Below are positions 23,529-34,793 of a DNA stretch of 64,000 nucleotides, one piece after another. The notes beneath the pieces are model-generated. The model had not been told where the DNA came from. It made no database searches and saw only the letters and a list, made by a program, of their open reading frames with translations. The stretch lies in the NCBI GenBank assembly GCA_032207245.1, contig CM063498.1, positions 86,746,461 through 86,810,460 on the forward strand. Reading direction: 5' to 3'. Position 1 is the first letter of the stretch. Every line of letters begins with the position of its first letter. This DNA is from Pardosa pseudoannulata (Eukaryota > Arthropoda > Arachnida > Araneae > Lycosidae). A program made the translations under genes and the position numbers.

Positions 23529-23742
23529 TTATCGAGAAATGGTCTTCACAAACCCATAAAGATGATTTATATGATAATTTGGGGTTTAATTTCTCATCCC
23601 TTTTTATCGCAGTTGTCCAGATTTTACGTGTATGTGGGTCTTTCGGGACGCTGAAAAATATCTTCTCATTGCAATTAGTTGTTGTATTTTTACAGAGTGG
23701 CACAATACAATATTTAGAGTATGATTTTTTAATGCCAGACAT
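23529..23742 (-). CDS. THAP zinc-finger domain exon
   Basis: The exon encodes about 71 residues: an N-terminal MSGIKKSYSKYCIVPLCKN, then FFSVPKDPHTRKIWTTAIK and WVCEDHFS. This is the C2CH THAP pattern: a Cys pair near residues 12 and 17, the conserved Pro and Trp in the middle, then Cys and His in CEDHF. THAP domains bind DNA in transcription factors and in P-element-type transposases. A donor (A|GTAAAT) lies straight after the domain at 23528, leaving phase 1. The ATG was chosen because it gives the short N-terminal extension usual before the first Cys. Later exons were not found, so host factor and transposon remnant both remain possible. Confidence 0.7.
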
Positions 23743-23890
23743 AACAAAAAAATTTCTATTATATGCGATACTTTACACAAAAACAAATTTAAAAGTCGCC
23801 TTTTAACATGTAAACAGCATAGGCGCTCGGTGTCGACATGAACGATGACGTCACAAACTCGGCGGAGAAAAAGTATCGTTTTTGAGAGAC
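23743..23890 (-). promoter_or_regulatory. CRE-containing region upstream of the THAP exon
   Basis: A perfect TGACGTCA palindrome lies at 23846-23853, about 100 bases upstream of the THAP start codon, within a CpG-bearing stretch (ggtgtcgacatg, actcggcggag). CREB/ATF-type sites near transcription starts would fit a promoter, but the placement is the only support. Confidence 0.4.
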
Positions 23891-24024
23891 GTTAAAGAGT
23901 CCGCTATAAAACCCATTAGAAATCACTCATTAGGCCCCCAAATGAAAGAAAAATAGCTACTGTCCTGCTTACTTTTTTGTCTTCTATCCTTTAAAATCAT
24001 AATTAGAAAACTTGAAAATTCCTC

Positions 24025-24686
24025 ATTGGAACTGCAGATAATTGAAATGATGAGCTAGACATTTATTACATAAAAAGTTTTAGTACAAAAATTATCCTAT
24101 AGGTGACTCTATAACACAGATGGTATTTATTTATTTTCATTAAGATCAGTCGAGTATTAGTTTATTGTCTGCACATCATGCCTCCGAAGCCAGAAAAAGC
24201 ATTACTGCTAAAACTGTTTTACCAGAACTAGCAGAACTCCATTGCAGCTATAAAAGAATTTTGTCGTATGAAGCGAGTACCAAGAGGTCACATGTCAACA
24301 CTTACCTAACGCAAGATGATCATTCCTTAGATATCATTCCTTGCAATTTTTGGTTGTGGAGTTTCCTGAAGAACAGGATCTACCTTCAAATACCAGCATC
24401 CGTGCCAGATTTGAAGGACAGCATTCGATGCCAAGTTCTAGATATTTTAGCATACTCATTCCGGTTAGCTGTCGAAAATATGGTTCTATGATTACAGCTT
24501 ATTGTTGGACTTGAAAAAGGACATATTGAGCACTTTTAATCGTACTTTTTAATATTATTTAGCATTTATAAAGCATATTAAATATGTTTATATGTATCAC
24601 AGCACCACCTATAGGCGAAGTTTTGTACTAAAATGTTTTATGTAATAAATATCAAACACATCATTTGAATTATCTGTAGTTCCAAT
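24025..24686 (+). mobile_element. mariner-like element with long inverted ends
   Basis: The terminal 80 or so bases are inverted repeats: the left starts attggaactgcagataattg and the right ends aattatctgtagttccaat. Both contain the blocks acattttattacat/atgtaataaat and cctatagg next to the interior. A decayed transposase frame lies between them (24165-24491). The right end abuts the repeated promoter-like block at 24690. Confidence 0.75.
24165..24491 (+). pseudogene. Decayed mariner-type transposase, C-terminal part
   Basis: The readable C-terminal portion contains IIPCNFWLWSFLKNRIY followed by VPDLKDSIRCQV. This matches the mariner region SPDLxPCDFxLWGxLKxxVY that carries the third catalytic Asp. 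Here that position is Asn (PCNF in place of PCDF), so the catalytic triad is broken even though the frame stays open. The N-terminal DNA-binding domain and the first two catalytic Asp residues are not visible. Confidence 0.65.
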
Positions 24687-24689
24687 TGT

Positions 24690-25060
24690 ATCTCTTTTCG
24701 ACCAATAGAACGTATTCTAGAGTCCTCAGAATGAGGAATTTGCACATGTGGGGAATTCAAACAACTTTGTATTTTTCTGATAACTTAAGACTCGAAAATT
24801 CCAAAAATGTTCCCAAAAATGTAAAAAAAAAAAAAAAAAAAAAAATGGGTCCATCATTTTAAAAATTAATTTTAAAGTTAAGCGAAAGTCACGTGACATC
24901 AAAACGCTCGTGATTGGTTGTGACGTCATAGTTCACAATATCCAATATTTTCTTATTGCTTTTAACCGCACAATATTTTCCGATTTTGTTTTGGCAAGTT
25001 TTTGGAATTTTCTAGCTATCAAGATTTATTTTTATTTAAACCTGGAGGTTTATTTTATCG
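24690..25060 (+). repeat. Duplicated promoter-like block, copy 2
   Basis: It is similar to 22187-22540, including gaggaatttgcacatgtggg and the ATTGG plus TGACGTCA pair near 24912-24928. A poly-A run of about 24 bases is inserted near 24822. Unlike copy 1 it is not followed by the MSLLPGF reading frame: similarity stops at ttattttatcg and unrelated sequence follows. Confidence 0.65.
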
Positions 25061-25124
25061 TACCGGGCAATCCAAATAGGAGTTAATTTTTCTTTTGTAA
25101 TCGGCGAGGGTAATTTCACAGATT

Positions 25125-25921
<797 letters not shown>

Positions 25922-25925
<4 letters not shown>

Positions 25926-25932
25926 CACACAC

Positions 25933-26007
<75 letters not shown>
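25922..26007. repeat. (AC)n(AT)n(GT)n compound microsatellite
   Basis: The (AC)n, (AT)n, (GT)n order makes the tract self-complementary. It directly borders the single-copy arm of the fold-back repeat at 26006. Confidence 0.9.
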
Positions 26008-26010
<3 letters not shown>

Positions 26011-26615
26011 ATATCAATATCTAAGCCCTGAAATCTATCCAAAATTATCCCTTTTTCCTATTTATTTTTCTAAATTTTAATTTCTCCTCTTTATATTAAC
26101 CATATTCTTCAGCCATCCAATTTAAACGAGGAAGTTTTCATTCCTTCAGCATAACCCCGATATTTTTTCTTTGATTCTCAAAGCAAAAAAATGATACAGC
26201 TGGCATTTTAATTAGGAAGTAATAACTCTCCCAGGAAAATGACCAGCAATAATAATCATCTGGAACGCTACACTTTGGCAAATGTATCTAGTCAAAGTTC
26301 TCTCTAAGCAATTAACAGTTGCCTCAGCATTTTCCCACGACACAAAAACACATACAGTATTTGGTCGTCTCTCGCAGAAGGTTGGCATTAGAGAGAGCGT
26401 TCTGACACCGTCCGGTTCAGACGCCTCTTGAATTTGTGCTAGTTTGGGAAGACAAAATAAAAGATTATGTTCGGCCACGACGACTGGTGTGTTTCTTCAT
26501 CACAGAAGTGTAGCGGGACTCTTGACAGCCCAGCATGCCTGGACTGAATAAAATAATAGGAGCAATTTTAGAATGGATTTCAAGTGTAAATTTGGGAGCC
26601 AGTTAGTCCCTGGCC

Positions 26616-26617
<2 letters not shown>
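26006..26617. repeat. Single copy of the 9.1-10.5 kb fold-back arm
   Basis: It runs from taataatatcaatatctaag to ccagttagtccctggcctta and matches the left arm at 9139-9735 in the same orientation over its whole length. Here both ends border TG/CA microsatellites and there is no inverted partner. The minus-strand frame at 26212-26478 is not conserved between copies and is not treated as a gene. Confidence 0.8.

Positions 26618-26618
<1 letters not shown>

Positions 26619-26703
<85 letters not shown>
26619..26703. repeat. (CA)n(TA)n(TG)n compound microsatellite
   Basis: A self-complementary tract with a central alternating TA run. It has the same architecture as 25922-26007 on the other side of the repeat unit. 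Confidence 0.9.
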
Positions 26704-26706
<3 letters not shown>

Positions 26707-27847
26707 CCAGCGGAAATTAATTCCACCGGTCACAATTAGATGTAGCCCCTATTGTTGTTAATTTCTTGGGCTATTGGGCAAGGAGGGCCTAGACAGCTTA
26801 GACTATTGAAGATGGTAGGTTGTAGTCGTGCCATTCCATAAAACAAAAACACGCAATTCCGAGTAGAACTTTGATTGAAGATTTTATTGAATAGCTGCTA
26901 AAACGACATGTTTAACAGTCAAAGGCAGACGAGAGAATAAATATAGAAACACGTGCTGGAACAGGGTTGGAATAGGGTTTAACAATATCCGTAGAATATA
27001 ATTTTATGGTTCTCTGTCTTTTACAAAAGATGTGATGAGGTCAGATTTAGATCCCGATCATTTTACTTCTTGTATGAATGAATCAATTATATTACTGATC
27101 TAAATCGCCTCATCACAGTCACTCTCCGAAAATAATTTTTCTCTGCGGTTTTGGTAAAACTAAAAATAAATATATTATCTGTCGAATAAAATTATAAGCT
27201 ACCAAATACTATCTCTTTTAGCAATGGATAAAAAAAGACTTAGTTACAAAAAAAAGGAAGAAAATAGTAATTTTTGACGCATTTCGTTTTTTAGTTCTGG
27301 AAGCAGCCGGATGTTGGCCAGGTCAGGTCAAAGAGGCTGTTTCGTGTGAGCCGCTGGCCTCCTACACCCGTTGTTTTCACCTTTTCTCTTTACTTCGATG
27401 TCAAGGTCAAAGTCAAGGCGTTTTACACTATATGTGCAAATTAGATGCAAACGCCTTTCACCTCTTTCACTTTGTTTCCTTGATAAAGATAACAATCGTA
27501 AACAGAGAGCTTCTGCTTTGTTTTTCTAGGGAAAAAAAGTAATTTGGATAATTCTTTGAGCATATTGCGTATTTTTGAGTGCACTTGTGACTGCGATTTT
27601 CTTCCTTAGATCCGCCCATACTGTCGTGATTTGCGTCAAAGTTCAAGTGCGGCTTTGAATTGTTAATCATGGGGGATTCTATGTTTAAAAAAGAAATTCT
27701 GAACATCATATAAAATTTTCTGAAAAAGTATACGCTACTAATTTGAAATAAAAATTATATTAGCACATTGTGTGCGGTTACATTTCGCAGCGGAATTGTA
27801 CCGGGAGTGGTGCGTTTTGCGCTTAAATTTAGTTGTTCAGTTAAATA
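26704..27847. other. Moderate-GC DNA, no gene recognised
   Basis: No coding sequence is identified. A long imperfect hairpin occurs at 27031-27117. GC-richer stretches near 27290-27420 contain direct repeats of tcaaggtcaaagtcaagg but no confirmed site. Confidence 0.4.
27031..27117. repeat. Imperfect hairpin
   Basis: Arms 27031-27053 (tgtgatgagg..agatttagatc) and 27097-27117 (gatctaaatc.cctcatcaca) are inverted with one or two mismatches and a loop of about 43 bases. No T-run, TIR or coding context explains it. Confidence 0.65.
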
Positions 27848-28073
27848 TCAATAGATCGAAAATTATTTAATTTTTTAAATAACTTTTCGTATTTTATATT
27901 TAAATATATAAACAAATACAGTGAAACCCGCTTAAGAAATTTTCCAAGGGTCTAACTCATTAAAACTTCTTAAGCGGGAAAACTTCTTAAACGGGAAATC
28001 AAGCGTATGTATGTTATTTATGTATGTTATATTTGTGTGTACACACACACACACAATAATATATTTATATAAA

Positions 28074-28113
<40 letters not shown>

Positions 28114-28400
28114 AATAAATACAATAGATCGAAATATATATATATATAAATATATCAATAGATCGAAAATTATTTAATTTTTTAAATAACTTTTCGTATT
28201 TTATATTTAAATATATAAACAAATACAGTGAAACCCGCTTAAGAAGTTTTCCAAGGGCCTAACTCATTAAAACTTCTAAAGCGGGAAAACTTCTTAAACG
28301 GTAAATCAGGTGTATGTTATTTATGCGTATGTATGTATGTGTGTGTACGTATATATATATATATAAATATATATTTCTATATATAAATATAAATATATAT
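27848..28400. repeat. Tandem duplication of about 307 bp across a transposon end
   Basis: The segment tcaatagatcgaaaattatt starts at 27848 and again at 28155. Both units include flanking DNA, TA and the transposon end CAGTGAAACCCGCTTAAG. The duplication therefore happened after insertion and copied the element end together with its flank. Confidence 0.75.
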
Positions 28401-28695
28401 ACAGTAAAACCAATTTAAGAAGTTTTCTAAGGGAATGGAAAGAGAAAACTTCTTAATCGAAATTAATTTTTTTAAAAAACAAAATAATTACATGGATAAT
28501 GTAGAGAGATTTTTTTCTTTATATAAAAATATATAAACAATAGGTTTGATTTTTCTCAGAAATTACATTTTTTGCACTCTTAAAAAATTAGCTAATAAAA
28601 GAAAACAACATAATTACCTTAGAATATCTTTGATTCAATTCAGAAATTTTGCTTTAAACCCCACTAAAATCGATTTTACAGGAAAAATCGGTTAT

Positions 28696-28741
<46 letters not shown>

Positions 28742-29075
28742 CGGCAGTTTGTAATAGTTCGTTATTTGTAAACAGTCCAGCTGTCTTAAACTTTTAAAAA
28801 CTTCTTCACATTTTAAATAAAAATGACAACAATCGTTTTCAGCCATAAACATTGACCTTTACAAACAAAGAGAGAGGAGAAAAAAACAGTAATCGAAAGG
28901 CAGTTATAAACGCGTTTGTAAGTAAACTTAGAATTGGAAAGAAAACTTTTTAAGCGGGAAGGAGTTTGGAACGAAATTTTATAAACGGGTTATTTTAAAA
29001 TATTATGAATAAGGGGGGAATGGGTACCGAAAATATAAACTTCTTAAGCGGGAGCTTCTTAAACGGGTTTTACTG
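27919..29075. mobile_element. pogo/Tigger-type MITE with TA target duplication
   Basis: The left end is CAGTGAAACCCGCTTAAG and the right end is the inverted aaacgggttttactg. Both are flanked by TA (27917-27918 and 29076-29077), the target preference of Tc1/mariner/pogo elements. Subterminal motifs like cttcttaagcggg are repeated many times inside, in both orientations. A further internal head (cagtaaaaccaatttaag) lies near 28402, showing nesting or internal duplication. No transposase coding remains. A poly-T tract of about 42 bases lies at 28697-28738. Confidence 0.75.
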
Positions 29076-31005
29076 TATATAAATAAAAATATATAAATAA
29101 CAACCATAAGATATTTGCAAAGAAAAAATATATTTTTAGTGGATAAATTTATAATAGTATCGTAAATATGAAAAATCATATAGAAATAGTAGTAAACAGT
29201 TTTAATTTTTTCCCGTTCTGTGATTTCGCATCGACTGATGTAAAAACTAGTTTTATTTTTCTAAATTTTTCCAGAATCTATGCAGCAGACAAGAACATTC
29301 GGCTTCGTTTTCCTGTATATACTGTTATTTTTGTACCCACAAACAAAACATGTCGTACAAACCGAACGTAACCCGTACTAGTACGTGACCCACGCTCAAG
29401 TATCAATCGTCAGAAAAGGTACTAGAACGTGTCCCGCATACAATACGTTAAGGGTAATTTCTAGATGTTGAAATTAGAGCTGGATGATATCTAAATTTTT
29501 AATATTGTAATATATCATTTACCAAATATCAATATAATTAATAGGTTCTAATATATATCACCTTATTAGAGAGTTGCAAATATAAGTGTGTTCTGTATAA
29601 AATAATACAAACACATATATATCAATGCGTGTTTTGGTTATATAGAAAACAAAAATTCAATTTCTTAATCTTAATACATAAATTTAAATTTTAACATATT
29701 GTTTTAAAAAAGAAAATCACATAAAATTTTATTACGGTTTTTCGGTAGAAAAAAAATTGTGGGCGCGGCAAAAAAAGAAAAAATGGTGAGGAAAGATATA
29801 AAACTTTCTGATTATCTTCAAAATTCATTTATATATATTTTTTTTATTTAAAGTGAAAGATGGTTTTAATTTTTTTCCAAATGCTTTAAAATATACTTTT
29901 TTTGCAAAAAATTTCTTGGACAGAAAAAAAAACTTCACCCAAAACATTCGCGTGCGAAGCGTACGCGGTATAGTCCTACCCGGGAGACATTTTGAAAATT
30001 TCATTTTGGACCGTGCTTAAAAGTATTTGCCCATAGCCTATACGATATAATTGCCAATGCGAGAGCTATAGTAAACAGAGAGTCTCGTGCGCCGTGCATT
30101 CAATGTTCAGCCGTGTAACTGGCGCAAAATGTATACTTTTCAGTAACGAAAGGAATTGTGAAATAATAAATTATTTAGGAACAAAATAATTTTAAAACAT
30201 CTAGGGTGTAATCATAATCAATTAATCTCCTTGCATGTTTTCTTACAGAAACATATTACTTTACATCATATTGAACAGGATCTATCGATTAGGCAATAAT
30301 GTAATTTTCTTTACATCACCATCAGATTTCCAAGAGGGTAATTATTTATTACAATATTTTACAATAAAATTATAAAATAATAAAAAAAAAATTTGAAAAA
30401 AATTTTTTCTAATTGTTCTCTTCAATATTGTTACTGTTGTTTTTTTTTGTTTTACTTGTATAATTTAAATCAAAATTTATTTTTTGTATTATTATTTTTT
30501 TTAATGTTTTTATTGTTTTTATTTTAATTTGTGTTTTTTTGTATGTATATTACTGTTTAATCAATTATTTTAAATTTTTTTTTTGTTTAAAATTTTTCAT
30601 TATTATTATGTTGTTTTTGTTTTTATTTATATTTAATCGTTTATACAATTTTTTCAAGTGCAGCTGAAAAATAACGTCATTACAATACGCAAGATGATAT
30701 GATTAGAAACAGCTTTGGCTAAACAGAAGATGAAAAAAAAATCAAATTAAAAACTAATTAGTATTAATGTCTATCATGAAAAGATTAAAATGGGGCATAA
30801 AAAAGATGAAGTTCTAAAGGAAAACCAGGCATTTAAAAATCTTTTAACCATCACTCAGAGCGCCGCTTTATGATTTTAATAAAGCTTATGAAAATGTTGA
30901 TTTAAAGATTAATTCAAAAGAAACAATTTAGAAGAAAGACAATATACTAAAGTTATCAAAAAAAAAAAATATTCTATGTGGAATAACTCCAATCGCTTGT
31001 TCTAA
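29076..31005. other. AT-rich DNA without a gene
   Basis: No supported coding sequence. A T-rich, A-poor tract spans about 30410-30660, and a GC-richer patch (cgcgtgcgaagcgtacgcgg) lies near 29950. Confidence 0.5.
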
Positions 31006-31007
31006 TA

Positions 31008-31710
31008 CGAGGTGTATCCAGAAAGTAAGTTTCCCTATTTAAAGATAAAAAGAACTCAAATTTTCACGGACATATTTATTGGCAACAAGTGCAGTAAGCA
31101 ATGTGTCAGCTATTTTTCAAAATAGCCACCACCAGAATTGAGACACTTTACATTGTGGGATCAACTTTAGTATACCTCTGCGTGTGAATGAAACCATCCC
31201 TGTCCCAGAACACCGTGCACATCCCTTTTCGTACCGACAGCGTCTGTTTGAATTTGGTCCTGTCCGAAGATCCACTATGACGTCAATGCATTGACAGTTG
31301 CTTAATTTCTGGGGTAAAGTGTGTAATCCAAGTCTCATTGCCAGTGACGATCCTGTCGAGGAACTCGTCGCCGTCATCGTGATACCATAGCAGAATGTCA
31401 GTGCTGCTCTTAAGCGTTGAATTTTGTGTTTGGGTGTTTCGGCTCATAGACAGAGCTGAAGAGGAATTTCAATTGGTGCAATGCTTTGTGCATTCAAGAT
31501 CACCGACTGAACCTTGCAGGCAGCAGGAGAAGGAATTAAGAGTTTCCATTTCGGACTACTACTACCCTGCTACTGGCATGAATTGAGACTTGTCCATCTG
31601 GCATATGATTAATACGTCATAGATCTGTTGTGCACGCGCAATTGACACCTCTAATTACGTTTAATTTAAAGGGGAAAGCATCGGGAAACTTACTTTCTCG
31701 ATGAGCCTCG
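31008..31710 (-). mobile_element. mariner element with TA target duplication
   Basis: The left end is cgaggtgtatccagaaag and the right end is the inverted ctttctcgatgagcctcg. Both continue into the shared taagtttccc block, and both are flanked by TA (31006-31007 and 31711-31712). The element is about 700 bp, roughly half the usual 1.3 kb of mariner, so it has lost internal sequence. It encloses a minus-strand transposase remnant. Confidence 0.8.
31117..31420 (-). pseudogene. mariner transposase fragment, first catalytic Asp lost
   Basis: On the minus strand the frame reads DEFLDRIVTGNETWITHF, then TPEIKQLSMH and a stop. After one frame change it continues with FKQTLSVRKGMCTVFWDR. This is the central mariner transposase domain. 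The conserved motif is TGDETW, in which D is the first catalytic residue; here it reads TGNETW. In-frame stops and a missing C-terminal third make it non-functional. Antisense plus-strand frames at 31395-31586 are shadows. Confidence 0.75.
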
Positions 31711-31736
31711 TATAATAATAGGTGGCATCTTTTGCA

Positions 31737-31860
31737 CAAATTCCTCGCCACGAGTCAGACTCGTAGCTTTTGCTTATGACACAAATTCTTTACCACGAGT
31801 CAGACTCGTGGCTTTTGCTTATGGCACAAATTCTTTACCATGAGTCAGACTAGTGGTTAT
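31737..31860. repeat. 52-bp tandem repeat, three copies, each with a palindrome
   Basis: Units share cacaaattc.t..ccacgagt, then cagactcgtgg and cttttgcttat. The middle copy contains the perfect odd palindrome CCACGAGTC-A-GACTCGTGG; the other two have one or two changes. The array lies just outside the mariner element. Confidence 0.8.
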
Positions 31861-32111
31861 AGGCCAAAGGGTTACTAATTCAAACTTTACAACAGATAAA
31901 TACTAATGACCTAAGAGTAGGTCTTATACCAATTCATCCAAACCAAATAACAAATTTGAAAATAATGTTAAGTGGGAAAGGAAAGGTAAAATAGCAAAGA
32001 CAAAAATGTTTAAAAGTTTAACAAGATACATATGCTTGTATTTTTATCTTACTGTTTTCTTATATTAGGTTCATGTGATAATTGCTGACATACACCTGGT
32101 TCTGCGCTTAA

Positions 32112-32423
32112 CGTATTCGCAACCGCTGGGGTAAATTCAGGTCATTTCAAGTTCTATTTTAAATGTCCCTGACGTGAATTCACGTCCTGTGGTTCTGTAT
32201 GCGGCAACGTTATTTCTTGTTGCGTTATCATGAGAAAATGTTAATAGGGGAGAGACTATATAACTTACATAGTTATTGTATTTTATATATCTAATGCTTT
32301 CATATTTGAATTTGTTATAGTTGAACCCCTTAACGATAAGTTTGTACCAACCACTTCAGAATTTCCCTATTTTCGTCGGTATTCAGTATCAGAAACTCAA
32401 AATATTCACCGGTTGCGAATATG
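32112..32423. mobile_element. piggyBac-like MITE with TTAA target sites
   Basis: TTAA at 32108-32111 and 32424-32427 flanks inverted ends: the left cgtattcgcaaccgctgg and the right caccggttgcgaatatg. TTAA target duplication with short inverted ends is the signature of the piggyBac superfamily. The 312-bp element has no coding capacity. Its interior holds a short palindrome (gacgtgaattcacgtc). Confidence 0.75.
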
Positions 32424-32475
32424 TTAAATGGTTTCTGTAATCTGTCTTAGTTACTGTACAGACGGAGATATCTGC

Positions 32476-32816
32476 ATTTCGGAAATCTCATTCCTAACTA
32501 GAAAAAACTGGTGTATTAAGACTTGCTGGAATGTTCGATTGTAGCACTTATCCTAGCATTTGTACCGGTTTGGGCAAATCCCAAACATACCTCCCTCCCT
32601 ACAAAGAGATAAAAAACTTTCAAAAATTATTTCAAAAATTATTTCGGAAATCACATTCCTAACTAGAAAAAACTGGTGTATTAAGACTTGCTGGAATGTT
32701 CGATTGTAGCACTTATCCTAGCATTTGTACCGGTTTGGGCAAATCCCAAACATACCTCCCTCCCTCAAAGAGTAATAAAAAACTTTCAAAAATTATTTTA
32801 AAAATTATGTAGACTA
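32476..32816. repeat. 165-bp tandem duplication
   Basis: atttcggaaatctcattcc at 32476 recurs at 32641, and the two units stay nearly identical through gtaccggtttgggcaaatcc to the aactttcaaaaattattt end. It lies just after the piggyBac-like MITE. Confidence 0.85.
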
Positions 32817-32994
32817 GAAAAAAAATGAAACAGTTGAATTTAGACAGCAATACAAATACAGATTTTTAAAAAATCGTTTTACAGAAAACTATTTATTTTT
32901 AACGAGCTAACATCAACGATCTTGCAAAATAGTACTTGTTGTCTTATACCACTTGGTCAAACCAAGCACGATTGAGCCATACGATACTTGTATT

Positions 32995-33287
32995 AAGGCA
33001 AATCGGTGCACCTTTCGTTTTAACGAGCACCTTAAGGATGTAAGAACGACTTTATCCAAGTGGGTCCTCATAATTTAGAAGCAGGGACCAAGCAGAAGAC
33101 CCATAGACTTGGCCAGACACCCCCAGAGGTATTGATTGAGAACTTGAAGGACATTGTGACCACGAACATATTTTACGTGCCCCAGTCACCTTTAACGAAC
33201 ACGACGGATCTTAGGACGGCTCAGGTTCCGAACCTGCAATCCTCCAGTTACGAGAGCGTTGCCTTTGCCAACTGAGCTACAGCGGAT
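32995..33287 (-). mobile_element. tRNA-derived SINE, family B
   Basis: On the minus strand the head reads gctgtagctcagttggcaaa (A box) and, about 35 bases later, gcaggttcggaacctg (B box). It then leaves the tRNA-like part for an unrelated body that ends near gtgcaccgatttgcc. The anticodon arm does not pair properly, so this is a SINE head and not a working tRNA gene. Confidence 0.65.
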
Positions 33288-33445
33288 TACTTGCAAAATT
33301 AAAGCTAGTACCTACTACTGTATTTGACCGTATTACTCATTTATTTTATAGAATTAAGTAATTGAGATGCACTTTGTAGGCTGAGCTAAAGTTTCTAGCC
33401 GTAGTTCATCGTGTTTCGCCGTCGTAAGCAATTAACTACCTTCCC

Positions 33446-33487
33446 TGCCGCCTAGGGCACGGACAAACTGGTCTGCCCTAGGCGGCA
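33446..33487. repeat. Perfect 14-bp hairpin
   Basis: TGCCGCCTAGGGCA at 33446-33459 and its exact inverse TGCCCTAGGCGGCA at 33474-33487 enclose a 14-base loop. It is GC-rich in AT-rich DNA. No T-run follows, so it is not a terminator-like structure. Confidence 0.8.
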
Positions 33488-34079
33488 TCGACTTTTGAAA
33501 ATACTTTTACTACGAAAAAGTTGCAGAAATATATTCTACAAAATATTATTTACACCCTAGAAGTCTAGTACATAGTTATTTTATATATATATATATATAT
33601 ATATATTAGATTTAACTAAAATACTGACCACCGCAAGTGAAGTTTATAACATGCGAGCATATCCTTTTATTTTTTAAGAGATTGTGCTATCATTTTCTGT
33701 TCAAATTTTATTTTATGGATTTTAATAAAACCTTTTGTTATACTTTTTTTCTTACGAAAATATTCAAGCTTTAAAGGTTTGAACTTATAATTATCTCTTT
33801 GAACAATTTATCTCTTTTAAAAACAATTATAGTGGCGGTTGGAGAAGGCAGCAAAACTACTAAAGACGGTACTGCTACCACCTAGGACTGGTCATAAGTC
33901 GTATGATCGATTTCAAGAAATCCCTTAGATATCAAAGTGTACACTCTTTTTCCAAAATATAAACATTTTTTTAAATTTTTATAATTTTCGCGATTATTAT
34001 GCATTTTTTTCTTATTTATTTCGTTTCCTGTAACATGCATTAAGAACACAGGTGTGAAACAACGGTAGTGAGAAACCCC
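33488..34079. other. No gene seen
   Basis: AT-rich, with a short AT microsatellite at about 33579-33606. Confidence 0.5.
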
Positions 34080-34360
34080 GTTCCAACAACGTAACTTCGG
34101 AAAAACCGAACATAACGTTTCTTGGTCGTGACGTCATCACCTTTGTTTTCAGCGGAGGAGTTCGAATTGCGAAACCTGATCGCGCCGAGTCAACGACCTG
34201 GCGTCGAGAGGGAAACTATGCGCGGCCTCCCAGGTGTGACCTTCAGAGAAGGCCGACCTTCGCTGCGATTTTCTTCCTACCTTGCCCAGAGGTAATCGCG
34301 GAGGAGCGGATTGGGGCTCATCTCCTCTCCAAACACAATGGAATAAGGCTTATCTCCGAA
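34080..34360 (+). promoter_or_regulatory. CpG-rich island with a CRE site and donor-like end
   Basis: CpG density rises sharply (cgcgccgagtcaacgacc, then tggcgtcgagagg, and ctatgcgcggcctc). A TGACGTCA site occurs at 34130-34137. An AG|GTAATC donor-like sequence near 34290 could end a first exon. A 67-codon frame at 34282-34485 has no motif. The structure fits a promoter for an unknown plus-strand transcript, or a retroelement promoter. Confidence 0.35.
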
Positions 34361-34793
34361 AGTTTTCCTTGCCGGCCACTAATTTGTATCATTTTCAAAA
34401 CACTCAAGTCAGCACTTTCCCAGATTTCTTAACTGACAGTCACACTACTGATATGACTCCGACCAGAAAGAGAAGTGTAATATGATTAAAGAACAATATT
34501 ACTGGACAGAGAAAAAAAAATCTGATTCTCCTCATTATCTTACGCCAGCTGTTCTTGATATCTCGCCACGAGGTGCTTACCATGAAGAGTGTAAGGGGGT
34601 ATGCCAGACTGGAGAATCTCCTCAGTCTTAAGCATCCTCAGAAGGGGAATTTTTGCTCTTAATTCCGTACCTCTCTTCCACTGCCGACTTCCCAGCGAGA
34701 GGACATTCAAACCCTTAGATTAAACCTAAACGTTCAATACTGGAGATGTTCATTCCGTGTGCCACATCGTATCCGGTACCTCAGTATTCTATC
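34361..34793. other. Moderate-GC DNA, no gene recognised
   Basis: No conserved motif is found. It leads into the left terminus of the hAT-like element at 34794. Confidence 0.4.

Noticed and set aside
33214..33287. Possible tRNA gene on the minus strand (GTAGCTCAGTTGGC head)
   Set aside because: A and B boxes are present, but the anticodon stem does not pair and an unrelated body follows. It is better explained as a SINE head.
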